NCBI RefSeq assembly: GCF_014204515.1
Contig: NZ_JACHLI010000023.1
Span: 59,430 to 123,429, forward strand
Direction: 5' to 3'
Source: Pseudomonas nitroreducens
Lineage (GTDB): Bacteria > Pseudomonadota > Gammaproteobacteria > Pseudomonadales > Pseudomonadaceae
DNA length: 64,000 bases
Each line of letters starts with the position of its first letter. Position 1 is the stretch's first letter. Both the position numbers and the translations under genes were made by a program. A model generated the notes under the pieces. It saw nothing but the letters and a program-made list of their open reading frames with translations, made no database searches and was not told the origin of the DNA. Positions 53,012 to 61,590 of this stretch are shown in pieces.

Positions 53012-53204
53012 ATGGTGGCTGTCAGGCGGATGCTCCTGCCTGGGGAGCGGTCTTTTCTCTTCTTTTTCCCAACAAGTATTGAAAGGCAGAGAAAACTACC
53101 CCGGCATCCGCGTTTGAGTAGGTGAATTCATACGCGGCGGGCATTCAGAGCAGAATTATCCGAGCTAGATCGTAGTTATCCCTGACAGCGCGGACGCTCC
53201 TTAA

Positions 53205-53334
53205 TCAGCAGAATTCACTCGTCGCTGGCCAGTGTCGAACAGGCAGCGGATATCGCCACGGGGGAAGGCAATGTCGCCTCGTATGTGGTTCGAAAACTTT
53301 TGGAATGCATCCCCGGCCTTCTGAATTCTGCTGA
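53205..53334. repeat. 13-bp perfect inverted repeat in front of the fimbrial operon
   Basis: TCAGCAGAATTCA (53205-53217) and TGAATTCTGCTGA (53322-53334) are exact inverse copies, 104 nt apart. The right arm ends 10 nt before the pilin ATG. Related sequence occurs upstream as GTGAATTCA (53122) and TCAGAGCAGAATTA (53145). The rest of 53012-53204 shows no gene. Confidence 0.7.
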
Positions 53335-53343
53335 GTAAATTCA

Positions 53344-53856
53344 ATGAAAAAGCTGCTCGTAGCTGCTCTTATGTCTGCCGCTTCCGTTGGCGCCTACGCT
53401 GCCGACGTAAAAGTCACCTTCGACGGTGAAGTGGTCGATGAAACCTGCAAGATCAACGGTGCCGACCCGCTGGTAGACGTACTCGTCACTCTGCCCAAGG
53501 TCAGCGCTACTTCGTTCTCCGAAGCCTCCCGTGTTTCCGGCGCGAAGAAGTTCGATCTCAAGCTGACCGACTGCACTGCCGCCCCGACCGTTCGCTGGGA
53601 GCCGCTGCCCAACGTTGACCTGACCACCGGCAACCTGAAGAACCTGAGCGCTGGCGGTTCCAACGTTCAGGTCCAGGTTCTGGACATCGATCAGCGCGTC
53701 GTCGATCTGAACGATGACACTGGCTACAAGGTCACCCTGGACGCCAACAACGCAGCCACTGTCAGCTACTACGGCCAGTACTACGCCAACACCCTGCCGG
53801 CTACCGCTGGTCTGGTGAACACCTATGGCTTCGTGACCCTGACCTACGACAACTGA
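53344..53856 (+). CDS. Type 1-family fimbrial pilin (probable major subunit)
   Basis: A 170-residue pilin. The signal peptide MKKLLVAALMSAASVGAYA is cleaved before ADVKVTFDGEVVDETCKING. Two conserved cysteines (in DETCKI and LTDCTA) form the pilin disulfide, and the C terminus FVTLTYDN has the penultimate Tyr and the alternating hydrophobic pattern used for donor-strand exchange. It is the first gene of a chaperone-usher operon; the first pilin is usually the major one. About 39% identity by eye with the second pilin at 57541 in core motifs is not claimed, only the shared architecture. Confidence 0.9.
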   Translation: MKKLLVAALMSAASVGAYAADVKVTFDGEVVDETCKINGADPLVDVLVTLPKVSATSFSEASRVSGAKKFDLKLTDCTAAPTVRWEPLPNVDLTTGNLKNLSAGGSNVQVQVLDIDQRVVDLNDDTGYKVTLDANNAATVSYYGQYYANTLPATAGLVNTYGFVTLTYDN

Positions 53857-53945
53857 TGGTCTGGCGGCCCTTGGCCGCACTGGGTACTTGCAACACCCGC
53901 AGGGCGCTCAGGCTCCCTGCGGTCCTACTCAAAGGTTGGTGTGTG

Positions 53946-54695
53946 ATGGCAAAGCTTTCTTCCAAATCTCTGTGGTTCGCTGGCTGCCTCGGCGCAGTCA
54001 TGCTGTGGTCCGGGCTGGCCAACGCCGGCATCGTGATCACTGGCTCCCGCGTTGTGTACCTCGCTAAGGACAGAGAAGTATCGGTCAAGATGACCAATAA
54101 TGCGGAAGAGCCATCACTGGTCCAGGCCTGGGTCGACAAGGGCAATGAAAAGCTCACCCCGGACAAGGCTGATGGTCCCTTCCTCATCACTCCTCCCATC
54201 ACCCGTGTCGAGCCCAAGAAAGGGCAGACGCTGCGTCTGGTGTACACCGGTGATGAAGCCGCTTCGAAAAAGCAGGAATCCGTATTCTGGCTGAACGTCC
54301 TCGATGTTCCGCCCATGCCCAAGGACAAGGACGCGAACTTCATGCAGGTCGCTGTCCGTTCGCGCCTGAAGATTTTCTACCGTCCTGATGATCTGCCAGG
54401 CACTCCGGCCAAATCCGCCGAAGAACTCAAATGGTCAGTCGTCCAACTCCCCCAGGGGTACGGCTTGCGCGCCAGGAATGACGCGGCGTACCACGTTTCG
54501 CTCTCCAGCATCTCGTTCAACACCAATGGCAAGAGCTTCAAGGTCAAGCCTGAGGACGTGAAGATGGTTGCCCCTGGAGCCAGCATCGATTTCCCGGTGC
54601 AGGGCCTGAGTGCCGCTCCTGGGCCTGGCTCGCAGGTTGACTACCAATGGGTCAACGACTGGGGCTCATCCCAGAAGCTGGAAACCAAGATCTGA
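53946..54695 (+). CDS. Periplasmic pilus-assembly chaperone (PapD family)
   Basis: A 249-residue chaperone that folds pilins by donor-strand complementation. The signal peptide ends LANA. The mature protein begins GIVITGSRVVYLAKDREVSVKMTNN, with the conserved Arg in GSRVVY. The G1 strand region SRLKIFYRPDDLPG carries the conserved Lys, and VFWLNVLDVPPMPKD is the family signature. The short F1-G1 loop suggests the FGS subfamily typical of type 1 and P pili. ATG 53946; it lies 89 nt after the pilin. Confidence 0.94.
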   Translation: MAKLSSKSLWFAGCLGAVMLWSGLANAGIVITGSRVVYLAKDREVSVKMTNNAEEPSLVQAWVDKGNEKLTPDKADGPFLITPPITRVEPKKGQTLRLVYTGDEAASKKQESVFWLNVLDVPPMPKDKDANFMQVAVRSRLKIFYRPDDLPGTPAKSAEELKWSVVQLPQGYGLRARNDAAYHVSLSSISFNTNGKSFKVKPEDVKMVAPGASIDFPVQGLSAAPGPGSQVDYQWVNDWGSSQKLETKI

Positions 54696-54831
54696 TCATC
54701 CCTGCCGGGTCAGCAATGTGACCCGGCAGGTTTTTGCCTAGCGATCAATATCCCCACCTCCACGCCGCTTGGTCATGGCCATGACCCAGGCGAGGAGTCG
54801 CTCGCCCGCCGGAAAGCGGAAGACAGAGAGA

Positions 54832-57504
54832 ATGACTATGGACCTTCACAACTTTGCCTCTCACCGACACCAGCGTACGGCACTGGCGACTGCCATCGCT
54901 TACTCTCGGGTTGTGCTACCCGCGACCATGGGCTGTTGCCTGCTGTACAGCGTACTGCTTGCCCTGGGCGCAGGGGATGCGATCGCAACTGAAGTGCCGG
55001 CCGGCGGGCCCGGCAGCGATACGATGAACGTTGCCGAGTTCAACCCGAGCTTCTTCGACCATGGTGGGTCAGTCCCGAGCGTCGACGTGAGACGCTTTGA
55101 AAAAGGTACTCCCGTAGAGCCGGGGGTCTATCGCCTGGACGTCTACGTCAACCAGGCCTGGGTGGGGCGGATGCCCCTGCGTGCCGTGGCCAACGGCGAG
55201 GGAACGGCCAAGTACTGCGTCGCCAGTTCGCAGTTCGCCGAACTGGGCGTGGACGTCAGCAAACTACCGCCGGAAAAGCAGCTGATGGTCACCGGCGACT
55301 GCATCGACTTCGAAGCGGTCGTGCCTTCGTCCCGACTTGATGTAGACCTGTCGGAGCTGTCCGCGAATATTTCCATTCCGCAGCTTTACCAGGGGCGTGC
55401 GGTACACGGCTATGTCGATCCTTCGCAATGGGATCGAGGCGTGAATGCGGGCTTCGTGATGTACGACACCAACGTCTATCGCAGCGATACCCATGGCTCC
55501 CAGTCCACCAACTACTACGGCGGTCTCAACGCCGGCCTCAACCTGGGCGACTGGCGGTTGCGCTACAACGGCAACTACAGCCGCAGCCAGGGTGACGACA
55601 GCAAGACCACGAGCAACTACAACTCGATCAGCACGTACGCTCAGCGTGATATCACTCAGCTGAAGTCGCAGTTCACCGCCGGTGAATACTTTACCGACAG
55701 CGCAGTCTTCGACTCCGTCCCCTATACCGGTGTCCAGCTGGCCAGCGACGATCGCATGCTGCCTGACTCCCAGCGCGGATTCGCCCCGGTCATCCGCGGT
55801 GTGGCCGATACCAACGCCAAGGTGCAGGTCAGGCAGGGCGATAACATCGTCTATGAAACCACGGTTGCCCCGGGCCCATTCGAGATCACCGATCTCTACA
55901 ACACCGGTTATGCCGGGGACCTGACGGTACAGGTGACCGAAGCCGATGGTCGTACCAAGTCCTTCCTGGTGCCCTTTGCATCGATCAACCAGCTGGTACG
56001 CCCCGGCGTTTCCCGCTTCACGGCGACCGCAGGCAAATACCGCGACAACAGCCTCGACAAGGAACCCAATTTCGCTCAGGGAACCTACCAGTACGGCCTC
56101 AGCAACCTGATGACCGTGTACGGCGGGGGGATTCTGGCGCAGGACTATCTGTCGGGACAGGCTGGTCTGGCGTTCTCCACCCCGTTCGGTGCGCTCGCAT
56201 TCGACGCCACGGCGTCCCAGGCCAAGAACCTGAACGACACCCAGTACGGCTTCAAGAAGGACATGAGTGGCCAGAGTTACCGCGTGACCTACAGCAAACT
56301 GCTGGAAGCCACCTCGACCAACATGACCATCGCGGCCTACCGCTTCAACAGCGAAAACTACCTGAGCCTGCAGGATTTCGCCCAGGCCTGGGGTACCGAC
56401 CGCGAGAACAACTTCAGCCTCTACCGCCAACGCAACCGCTATCAGCTTTCTCTGAACCAGCCACTGGGCGAGCGGACCAGCGCGTTCTTCACCGGCTCCA
56501 AGCAGGACTACTGGAACCGTTCGGCCAGCGACACCAGTTTCCAGGGCGGTATCAACACCGGCTTCAACTGGGGCTCCGCAGGCCTGTCCGCCTCGAGAAC
56601 GCGAAACCAGGACGGAGAGTTCGATAACACCTACATGCTCAATGTGACGGTGCCCATCGGCACGAGCAGTAGCCGTCCGCTGACGCTGAGCACCAACGTC
56701 AACTTCACCGACAACCAGAACAACACCATCCAGACCAGCCTGAGCGGCACTGCCGGCGAGAATAACCAGCTGGGTTATTCGGTTTACGGTTCGGGCAACA
56801 AGTACGACGGCGACCGTCAGTACAACGGTGGCGCCAGCGCGAGCTACAGCGCTCCGCAGGCGATCTACAACGCCAACTACAGCACCGGCGACGGCTACAA
56901 CCAGGTGGGCTTCGGCGCTCGCGGGTCGGTGGTGGCGCACCCGGGAGGCATCACCTTCTCGCAGAACCAGAGCGAGACCATGGCCATCGTCGAGGCCGAA
57001 GGTGCCGAAGGTGCGTCGGTCAACAACAACATCGGTGCCAAGGTGGCCAGCAACGGCTATGCCGTGGTCGGCGGCCTGGTCCCCTACCGTCAGAACGACG
57101 TGGAAATCGACCCGAAAGGTACCTCCGAGAAGGTGGAGCTGGAAGTGACTTCCCAGCAGGTCGCACCGCGCTACGGCTCCATCGTCATGCTCAAGTACTC
57201 CACGGTAACCGGCACACCTGTGCTGATGCAGATTGTCCGAGAGGATGGCGAGGCGATTCCTCTGGGGGCCGACGTGCTGGATGCGAAGGGTAACAACCTG
57301 AGCATGGTGGGTCAGGGCGGCAGGGTATTCCTGCGTGGCCTTCAGCCCCAGGGGGAACTGATGGTGAAGTGGGGTGATGGATCCGGGCAGTCGTGCAAGG
57401 TCAATTACCAGCTGCCGGAAGGCAACGCCAAGGGTTCGGCGTTCCTCAAGGCGGATGCCACCTGCCGCAGCGTATTGGGCAAACCCCAATTGGCGCAGCG
57501 CTAA
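54832..57504 (+). CDS. Outer membrane fimbrial usher (FimD/PapC family)
   Basis: An 890-residue usher that recruits chaperone-pilin complexes and secretes the pilus. It has an unusually long signal region (residues 1-56, hydrophobic LLYSVLLALGAG near 44-55), an N-terminal domain (VAEFNPSFFD, VDVRRFEKGTPVEPGVYRLDVYVN), a 24-strand barrel with the plug near 255-350 (DDRMLPDSQRGFAPVIRGVA), and C-terminal domains with a Cys pair (GQSCKVNY, DATCRS). ATG 54832 or 54838 can be the start. Between 54696 and 54831 I see no feature. Confidence 0.94.
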   Translation: MTMDLHNFASHRHQRTALATAIAYSRVVLPATMGCCLLYSVLLALGAGDAIATEVPAGGPGSDTMNVAEFNPSFFDHGGSVPSVDVRRFEKGTPVEPGVYRLDVYVNQAWVGRMPLRAVANGEGTAKYCVASSQFAELGVDVSKLPPEKQLMVTGDCIDFEAVVPSSRLDVDLSELSANISIPQLYQGRAVHGYVDPSQWDRGVNAGFVMYDTNVYRSDTHGSQSTNYYGGLNAGLNLGDWRLRYNGNYSRSQGDDSKTTSNYNSISTYAQRDITQLKSQFTAGEYFTDSAVFDSVPYTGVQLASDDRMLPDSQRGFAPVIRGVADTNAKVQVRQGDNIVYETTVAPGPFEITDLYNTGYAGDLTVQVTEADGRTKSFLVPFASINQLVRPGVSRFTATAGKYRDNSLDKEPNFAQGTYQYGLSNLMTVYGGGILAQDYLSGQAGLAFSTPFGALAFDATASQAKNLNDTQYGFKKDMSGQSYRVTYSKLLEATSTNMTIAAYRFNSENYLSLQDFAQAWGTDRENNFSLYRQRNRYQLSLNQPLGERTSAFFTGSKQDYWNRSASDTSFQGGINTGFNWGSAGLSASRTRNQDGEFDNTYMLNVTVPIGTSSSRPLTLSTNVNFTDNQNNTIQTSLSGTAGENNQLGYSVYGSGNKYDGDRQYNGGASASYSAPQAIYNANYSTGDGYNQVGFGARGSVVAHPGGITFSQNQSETMAIVEAEGAEGASVNNNIGAKVASNGYAVVGGLVPYRQNDVEIDPKGTSEKVELEVTSQQVAPRYGSIVMLKYSTVTGTPVLMQIVREDGEAIPLGADVLDAKGNNLSMVGQGGRVFLRGLQPQGELMVKWGDGSGQSCKVNYQLPEGNAKGSAFLKADATCRSVLGKPQLAQR

Positions 57505-57540
57505 CGGCCCGGAAAACTCAAGTTAACGAAGGACATTTCA

Positions 57541-58053
57541 ATGAAAAAACTCCTCGCTATTGTGCTGCTCGCGTCCTCTTCATCCGCCGTCTTCGCTGCG
57601 CCGGATGCGCAGATCAACATCACCGGCAAGGTCATCGAAGGTACCTGCACCATCGACGGTACCGGGACCGGTACCAAGCAGATCGACGTGCCGTTGAACT
57701 CGGTCATGGCCAGTGCCTTTACGGCGCCGGGCGCTATTGATAACGGTCGCAAGTCATTCGACATCAAGCTGACCAACTGTCCGGATGCCACCACCACCTT
57801 GAAGTGGGATGCCTCCGCCAACGTCGACGGTGCGACGGGTACGCTCAAGAACACCGCCAGTGGCACCAATGCGCAGGTTCAACTGTTCAAGAGCGACGGT
57901 ACGACGCCGGTCAACCTGGCTTCAGATCCTGGTGTAAGTTTTACGGGAACCTCGCAAACATTCACCTATGTAGCCAAATACTACGCCAAGACCACGCCCG
58001 TCACCGGTGGGGCGCTGAGTACTTATAGTTACATCTATTTGACCTATCAATAA
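57541..58053 (+). CDS. Second fimbrial pilin
   Basis: A 170-residue pilin of the same architecture as the first: signal MKKLLAIVLLASSSSAVFA, N-terminal donor strand APDAQINITGKVIEGTCTIDG, the paired Cys in EGTCTI and LTNCPD, and C-terminal YIYLTYQ. It lies 36 nt after the usher. It may be a minor subunit, an adaptor to the adhesin, or an alternative major pilin. Confidence 0.9.
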   Translation: MKKLLAIVLLASSSSAVFAAPDAQINITGKVIEGTCTIDGTGTGTKQIDVPLNSVMASAFTAPGAIDNGRKSFDIKLTNCPDATTTLKWDASANVDGATGTLKNTASGTNAQVQLFKSDGTTPVNLASDPGVSFTGTSQTFTYVAKYYAKTTPVTGGALSTYSYIYLTYQ

Positions 58054-58070
58054 AAGATAGTGGTTGCTGA

Positions 58071-58097
58071 AAAGAGCGCCTCTGGCGCTCTTTTTTT
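58071..58097 (+). terminator. Rho-independent terminator between pilin 2 and adhesin
   Basis: AAAGAGCGCC TCT GGCGCTCTTTTTTT: a 10-bp stem with seven T, 18 nt after the second pilin stop. It separates the adhesin from the main operon, so the adhesin is made by readthrough or from its own promoter. Confidence 0.93.
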
Positions 58098-58124
58098 ATG
58101 CATGCATAACGGCCTGTATGGAAG

Positions 58125-58249
58125 CATTCTGATTTTTTGATTTTGCAAGGCGACTGAAAGAGTGGCAACTCATAGAAAATGGCTTCACATCTTGTCGTAG
58201 GGTGCGAGGGATATCCTACGTCGTGTCAGGAGAATTCTGGTTTTTTGAA
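58125..58249 (+). repeat. Direct repeat ATTCTGRTTTTTTGA, two copies
   Basis: ATTCTGATTTTTTGA at 58127-58141 and ATTCTGGTTTTTTGA at 58235-58249, differing at one base. Both lie between the pilin terminator and the adhesin gene. The second overlaps the left arm of the inverted repeat at 58226. Confidence 0.55.
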
Positions 58250-58276
58250 CTCCAAAAGTTGTCAGAATTCTCCTGA
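58226..58276. repeat. 14-bp perfect inverted repeat in front of the adhesin gene
   Basis: TCAGGAGAATTCTG (58226-58239) and CAGAATTCTCCTGA (58263-58276) are exact inverse copies around a 23-nt AT-rich loop. They share TCAG(C/G)AGAATTC with the arms at 53205 and 53322. The structure could be a cruciform, an operator pair or an RNA hairpin. No T tract follows. Confidence 0.7.
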
Positions 58277-58346
58277 GTGAGGTCCTTTCGAGGTGTGAAG
58301 GCCTTGATTCATGGTGGCCCGAAGTGTTGATGGTGTTGGAGGTGAA

Positions 58347-59312
58347 ATGGTTTCGGATACTTTAAGGGGTGTCGCTAAATACGCCCATATTTTATTTTTC
58401 ACAGCTCTGGCTGCCGTATATGGTGCCAGCGCAAGTGCGGCCTGCTCTAAACAAGGTTCTTGGAATTCGGTTTCACCAGTTTCGCTGAGCGGTACCATTA
58501 GCACCAGTCCGAATGCTCCTTTGGGAACGGTGCTCGCGACATACAGGTCGACCGGCGACTCCACCGCTTATCGGTTGAGTTGCTCTCCTGTGCAATCTGT
58601 TTCCTATGACGCAAAGTTCTACAGCCTTCCTCATGCTCTGTCGACCTATGGCAGTAACATATATGAGTCTGGCGTTCCCGGGGTCGGTATTCAGATTTCC
58701 CGGGGGACGAATGGTGTTGTAATTCCTACAACAATTGTTTCCTCTGTGGCTAACGGGCAGGGTATCGGGGCGCCTTATTTTGCTGTCAGTTTAATCAAGA
58801 CAGGGCCCATGTCTTCAGGGACTATAAAGTCTACGGACATTCCACTTGCCCTGATTGCCTGGACGCAAGATCAATCGACAGTTGCCTATATGACAGCTAC
58901 GGGGTCGGTGAATATCACGGTCCTGGCCTGCCAGATATCCATTCCGAACGTTTCACTGGGCACGCACCATGTGGGTGAGTTCGCCTCCCAGCCTTTCAGC
59001 CAATCGGTAGGTTTCAATGTCTCGCTGAGCAACTGTCCGACTGCCCCCATTCGCTATCAGCTGGACCCGATGACCAGCTATGCCAACCAGGCCCAGTCGG
59101 TGGTCAACGTGACGGGCGGCGCGACGGGCATCGGTATCCAACTGCTCGACGGCGCAGGCCAGAACCCGACCCCCATGGGCAGTTCGCAGGCACTGGGCTC
59201 GGGCTCTACCAGCTACACGCTGCCGTTCAAGACACGCTACTTCAAGACGGGTTCCACTGTCAGCGGTGGCGGAGCTGATGCTTCGATCGGGTTTACATTG
59301 ATCTACCAGTGA
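58347..59312 (+). CDS. Two-domain fimbrial tip adhesin
   Basis: A 321-residue secreted protein with a signal region ending ASASA (about residue 31). The N-terminal domain (about 32-190) has an unassigned lectin-like sequence with two Cys (AACSKQ, RLSCSP) and matches no motif I know. The C-terminal domain (about 193-321) is a pilin: ACQISIPNVSLG, LSNCPT and the final IGFTLIYQ. This two-domain plan is that of FimH-type tip adhesins. ATG 58347 is chosen over 58311 because GGAGGTGAA precedes it. The N-terminal part is AT-richer than its surroundings, a sign of exchange or transfer. Confidence 0.87.
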   Translation: MVSDTLRGVAKYAHILFFTALAAVYGASASAACSKQGSWNSVSPVSLSGTISTSPNAPLGTVLATYRSTGDSTAYRLSCSPVQSVSYDAKFYSLPHALSTYGSNIYESGVPGVGIQISRGTNGVVIPTTIVSSVANGQGIGAPYFAVSLIKTGPMSSGTIKSTDIPLALIAWTQDQSTVAYMTATGSVNITVLACQISIPNVSLGTHHVGEFASQPFSQSVGFNVSLSNCPTAPIRYQLDPMTSYANQAQSVVNVTGGATGIGIQLLDGAGQNPTPMGSSQALGSGSTSYTLPFKTRYFKTGSTVSGGGADASIGFTLIYQ

Positions 59313-59363
59313 CCGAAGTCCACTGTTGTCGGATCATTCTCCCCTGGCCCTGTGAGCATGTCT

Positions 59364-59394
59364 CAGACATCCCGGCAAACCTGCCGGGAGTCTG
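59364..59394 (+). terminator. Terminator-like hairpin after the adhesin gene
   Basis: CAGACATCCCGGCA AACC TGCCGGGAGTCTG: a long stem with one mismatch and no T tract, 52 nt after the stop. The rest of 59313-59526 shows nothing else. Confidence 0.5.
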
Positions 59395-59526
59395 TTGAAG
59401 AGAGGCAATGCGAATGCCCTGCCGGGCAACCCATGACCTGCCTTCACGCGGCCGACCATCGGCGCAATCCTTGCGTGAAAGGTGCCCCTCGCCTGCTCCC
59501 GGTGCACTGCTGCCGTGCTCTGTCGG

Positions 59527-60795
59527 CTAGTTCGCGCTTGAGCCACGCAAGCGCACCAGCAGGTCTGACGTCGGATAGCCGTCTGCCGGCTGACCAACCG
59601 ACTGCTGATAGGCGCGGATCGCCTTGCGCGTGTTCGCGCCGATGATGCCGTCCGCCGTACCCGGCTGATAGCCATGCTTGAGCAGAAGCTCCTGCAACTC
59701 GATGCGCTCGCTGCGGCTGAGCGGGGTGTCGCCCACCGGCCATTGTCCGGCCAGTTGTCCGCCGCCCTTGAAACTATCGGCCAGCAGGCCCACGGCCAGG
59801 GCGTAGGAGCTGGAGTTGTTGTACTTGAGGATAGCGCGGAAGTTGTCCGTCACCAGGAAGGCCGGGCCGCGGTAGCCGGCCGGCAACAGCAGCGACACGC
59901 TGGCCTGCGGGTCGTTGGGTAGCGTGCCACTGGCGACCTTGATGCCCTGGCGCAACCACTCGCTCATCGGCTTGCGGATGTCCATGTCCGCCTGGGCATA
60001 GTCGAAGCCTTGCGGCAGGCGGACCTCGAAGCCCCAGCTCTGGTCGCGTTGCCAGCCGGAAGACTTCAGGTAGTTGGCGGTGGAGGCCAGGGCGTCGCTG
60101 GACGAGCCCCAGATATCGCGGCGGCCGTCGCCGTCGAAATCCACCGCGTAGCGGTTGTAGGTGGTGGGGATGAACTGCGTCTGGCCCATGGCGCCGGCCC
60201 AGGAGCCGACCATGTTGGTTGGCGGCACGTCGCCGTGCTGGAGGATCTGCAGCGCGGCGATCAACTGGTCGCGGCCGAAGTCCGGGCGTCGACCTTCATA
60301 GGCCAGGGTGGCGAGGGAACGGATGACGTTCTTGCTGCCCATCTGCTGGCCGAAATTGCTCTCCATGCCCCAGATCGCCACCACGGCCTCGCGTTCCACG
60401 CCGTAGGTGCTGTCGATGCGTTGCAAGACCTCGGCGTTCTCCAGCAAACGGTCCTGGCCGTTGCGTACCCGCGCCGGCGAGACGGCACTATCCAGATACT
60501 GCCAGACCGGGCGGGTGAACTCGGGCTGGCTGCGGTCGGCGGTGACCACCGAATCGTCCGGCTCGACGCCGGCGAAGGCCGCGTCGAAGACGTCGGCGCG
60601 GATGCCGGCGGCCAGCGCCTGGGCGCGGAATCCTTCACGCCACTGTTCGAAACTTTGCGACGGCTGCGCCTGTACGGCCGCGGCGCCTTTGGGCGGCGGC
60701 TCGGTGCAGGAGGTCAGCAGACCGAACGAGACCAGGGACAGGGTGACGGCGAGCAGGCAGCGTTGGCCGACAACAGATGAAACAGGCTTGCGCAT
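59527..60795 (-). CDS. Lipoprotein lytic murein transglycosylase (MltB superfamily) with C-terminal peptidoglycan-binding domain
   Basis: A 422-residue lipoprotein with lipobox LTSC (Cys about 30). The catalytic core has IWGMESNFGQQMG (Glu about 144), SWAGAMGQTQFIPTTYN (about 192-208) and DFDGDGRRDIWG near 214. The C-terminal PG_binding_1 domain contains RIELQELLLKHGYQPGTADGIIGANTRKAIRAYQQ. ATG 60795 follows CGAGGAGAGCA. This differs from the mltB at 47471 by the lipobox and the binding domain. It probably corresponds to P. aeruginosa SltB2/SltB3-type enzymes; which one is not decidable here. Confidence 0.92.
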   Translation of the reverse strand: MRKPVSSVVGQRCLLAVTLSLVSFGLLTSCTEPPPKGAAAVQAQPSQSFEQWREGFRAQALAAGIRADVFDAAFAGVEPDDSVVTADRSQPEFTRPVWQYLDSAVSPARVRNGQDRLLENAEVLQRIDSTYGVEREAVVAIWGMESNFGQQMGSKNVIRSLATLAYEGRRPDFGRDQLIAALQILQHGDVPPTNMVGSWAGAMGQTQFIPTTYNRYAVDFDGDGRRDIWGSSSDALASTANYLKSSGWQRDQSWGFEVRLPQGFDYAQADMDIRKPMSEWLRQGIKVASGTLPNDPQASVSLLLPAGYRGPAFLVTDNFRAILKYNNSSSYALAVGLLADSFKGGGQLAGQWPVGDTPLSRSERIELQELLLKHGYQPGTADGIIGANTRKAIRAYQQSVGQPADGYPTSDLLVRLRGSSAN

Positions 60796-61026
60796 TGCTC
60801 TCCTCGGATACTGGCAGGCGAGGGGCCACCTTAACATGACCACTGTGACGCGTCTGCGCTGGGCGCAGCGTATGGGTTTGCAGATTCGATGGCGGGGATG
60901 GGCGAAAATTCCCATCGAGGTGGGGCGTCCGTCGGGCGATGCGCTGGATGCCTCTCAGGAACAACGGTCTTCTTTGAAAGTTCGTGCCTGGGATTGCTTC
61001 TCCCTGAGGTGAGAGGGCAGCAGTCT

Positions 61027-61098
61027 GTAGGGCGAATAACCCGGAACGGGTTATCCGCCACGACGGCGGATAACGCCATAGGCGTTATGCGCCCTATG
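61027..61098. repeat. Palindromic repeat pair (family D)
   Basis: GTAGGGCGAATAACCCGGAA...GGTTATCCGCC...GGCGGATAACGCC...GTTATGCGCCCTA. The preceding 60796-61026 holds no feature I can support. Confidence 0.8.
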
Positions 61099-61170
61099 GG
61101 AGCGGATTCATCTGCGATCTGCCCGAGCGCCGGCGAGAGGGATATCGTGGACGGAGTCCGCTCCTGCGCA
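61097..61170. repeat. Palindromic repeat pair (family B, degraded)
   Basis: TGGGAGCGGATTCATCTGCG and GTGGACGGAGTCCGCTCCTG facing each other, directly after family D as in the 8.7-9.1 kb units. Confidence 0.7.
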
Positions 61171-61219
61171 GGGATCATGCCGCAGGGATCAGGCGCATTC
61201 CGCTGAATGCCCCTGGCGG

Positions 61220-61519
61220 CTATTGCTGGGGCTTCGCGCCGGTCTCCTGGTCAACCTTGGGCGCGCTCTGGCCCAGTTCCTTGAGCATGTCGTCATAGGC
61301 GGCGCAGTCGTCCGGGCGCTGTTCGCTGGAGCGGGCCTTGTTCATTTCGGCGAGCTTTTCGTTCAGCTTCTGGGCGCGCTGGGGATCGCTGCGGGTGACT
61401 TCAGTGACCTTGGCGGCGACCTGCTTGCCCTTGGCTTCGGCTTCCTGGTCGGAGCAGAACGCGTGGGCGGACAGGCTGAAGGGGAGGGCGAGGATGGCGA
61501 CGAGCAGGGGCGCTTTCAT
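61220..61519 (-). CDS. Small periplasmic protein, unknown function
   Basis: A 99-residue exported protein. The signal peptide MKAPLLVAILALPFSLSAHA is followed by a helical, Lys/Glu-rich mature part with two cysteines (FCSDQE and DDCAAY), which could form one disulfide. ATG 61519 follows CTGGAGGTCCACC. The frame continues upstream as a long GC-rich shadow to 62518. I do not recognise the family. Confidence 0.75.
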   Translation of the reverse strand: MKAPLLVAILALPFSLSAHAFCSDQEAEAKGKQVAAKVTEVTRSDPQRAQKLNEKLAEMNKARSSEQRPDDCAAYDDMLKELGQSAPKVDQETGAKPQQ

Positions 61520-61590
61520 GGTGGACCTCCAGGGCTTGGCTGTCCGGTTGAAAGCGAAAGGGCGGAGGTGGTTCAGGTTTTCTGTGGTTT

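Noticed and set aside
53205..53334. Terminal inverted repeats of an insertion sequence
   Set aside because: Only 104 nt lie between the arms, no transposase is present, and there is no flanking target duplication that I can see.
54769..54831. Upstream extension of the usher frame (start at 54769)
   Set aside because: MVMAMTQARSRSPAGKRKTER would add a charged stretch before the signal peptide and has a poorer ribosome site than 54832 or 54838.
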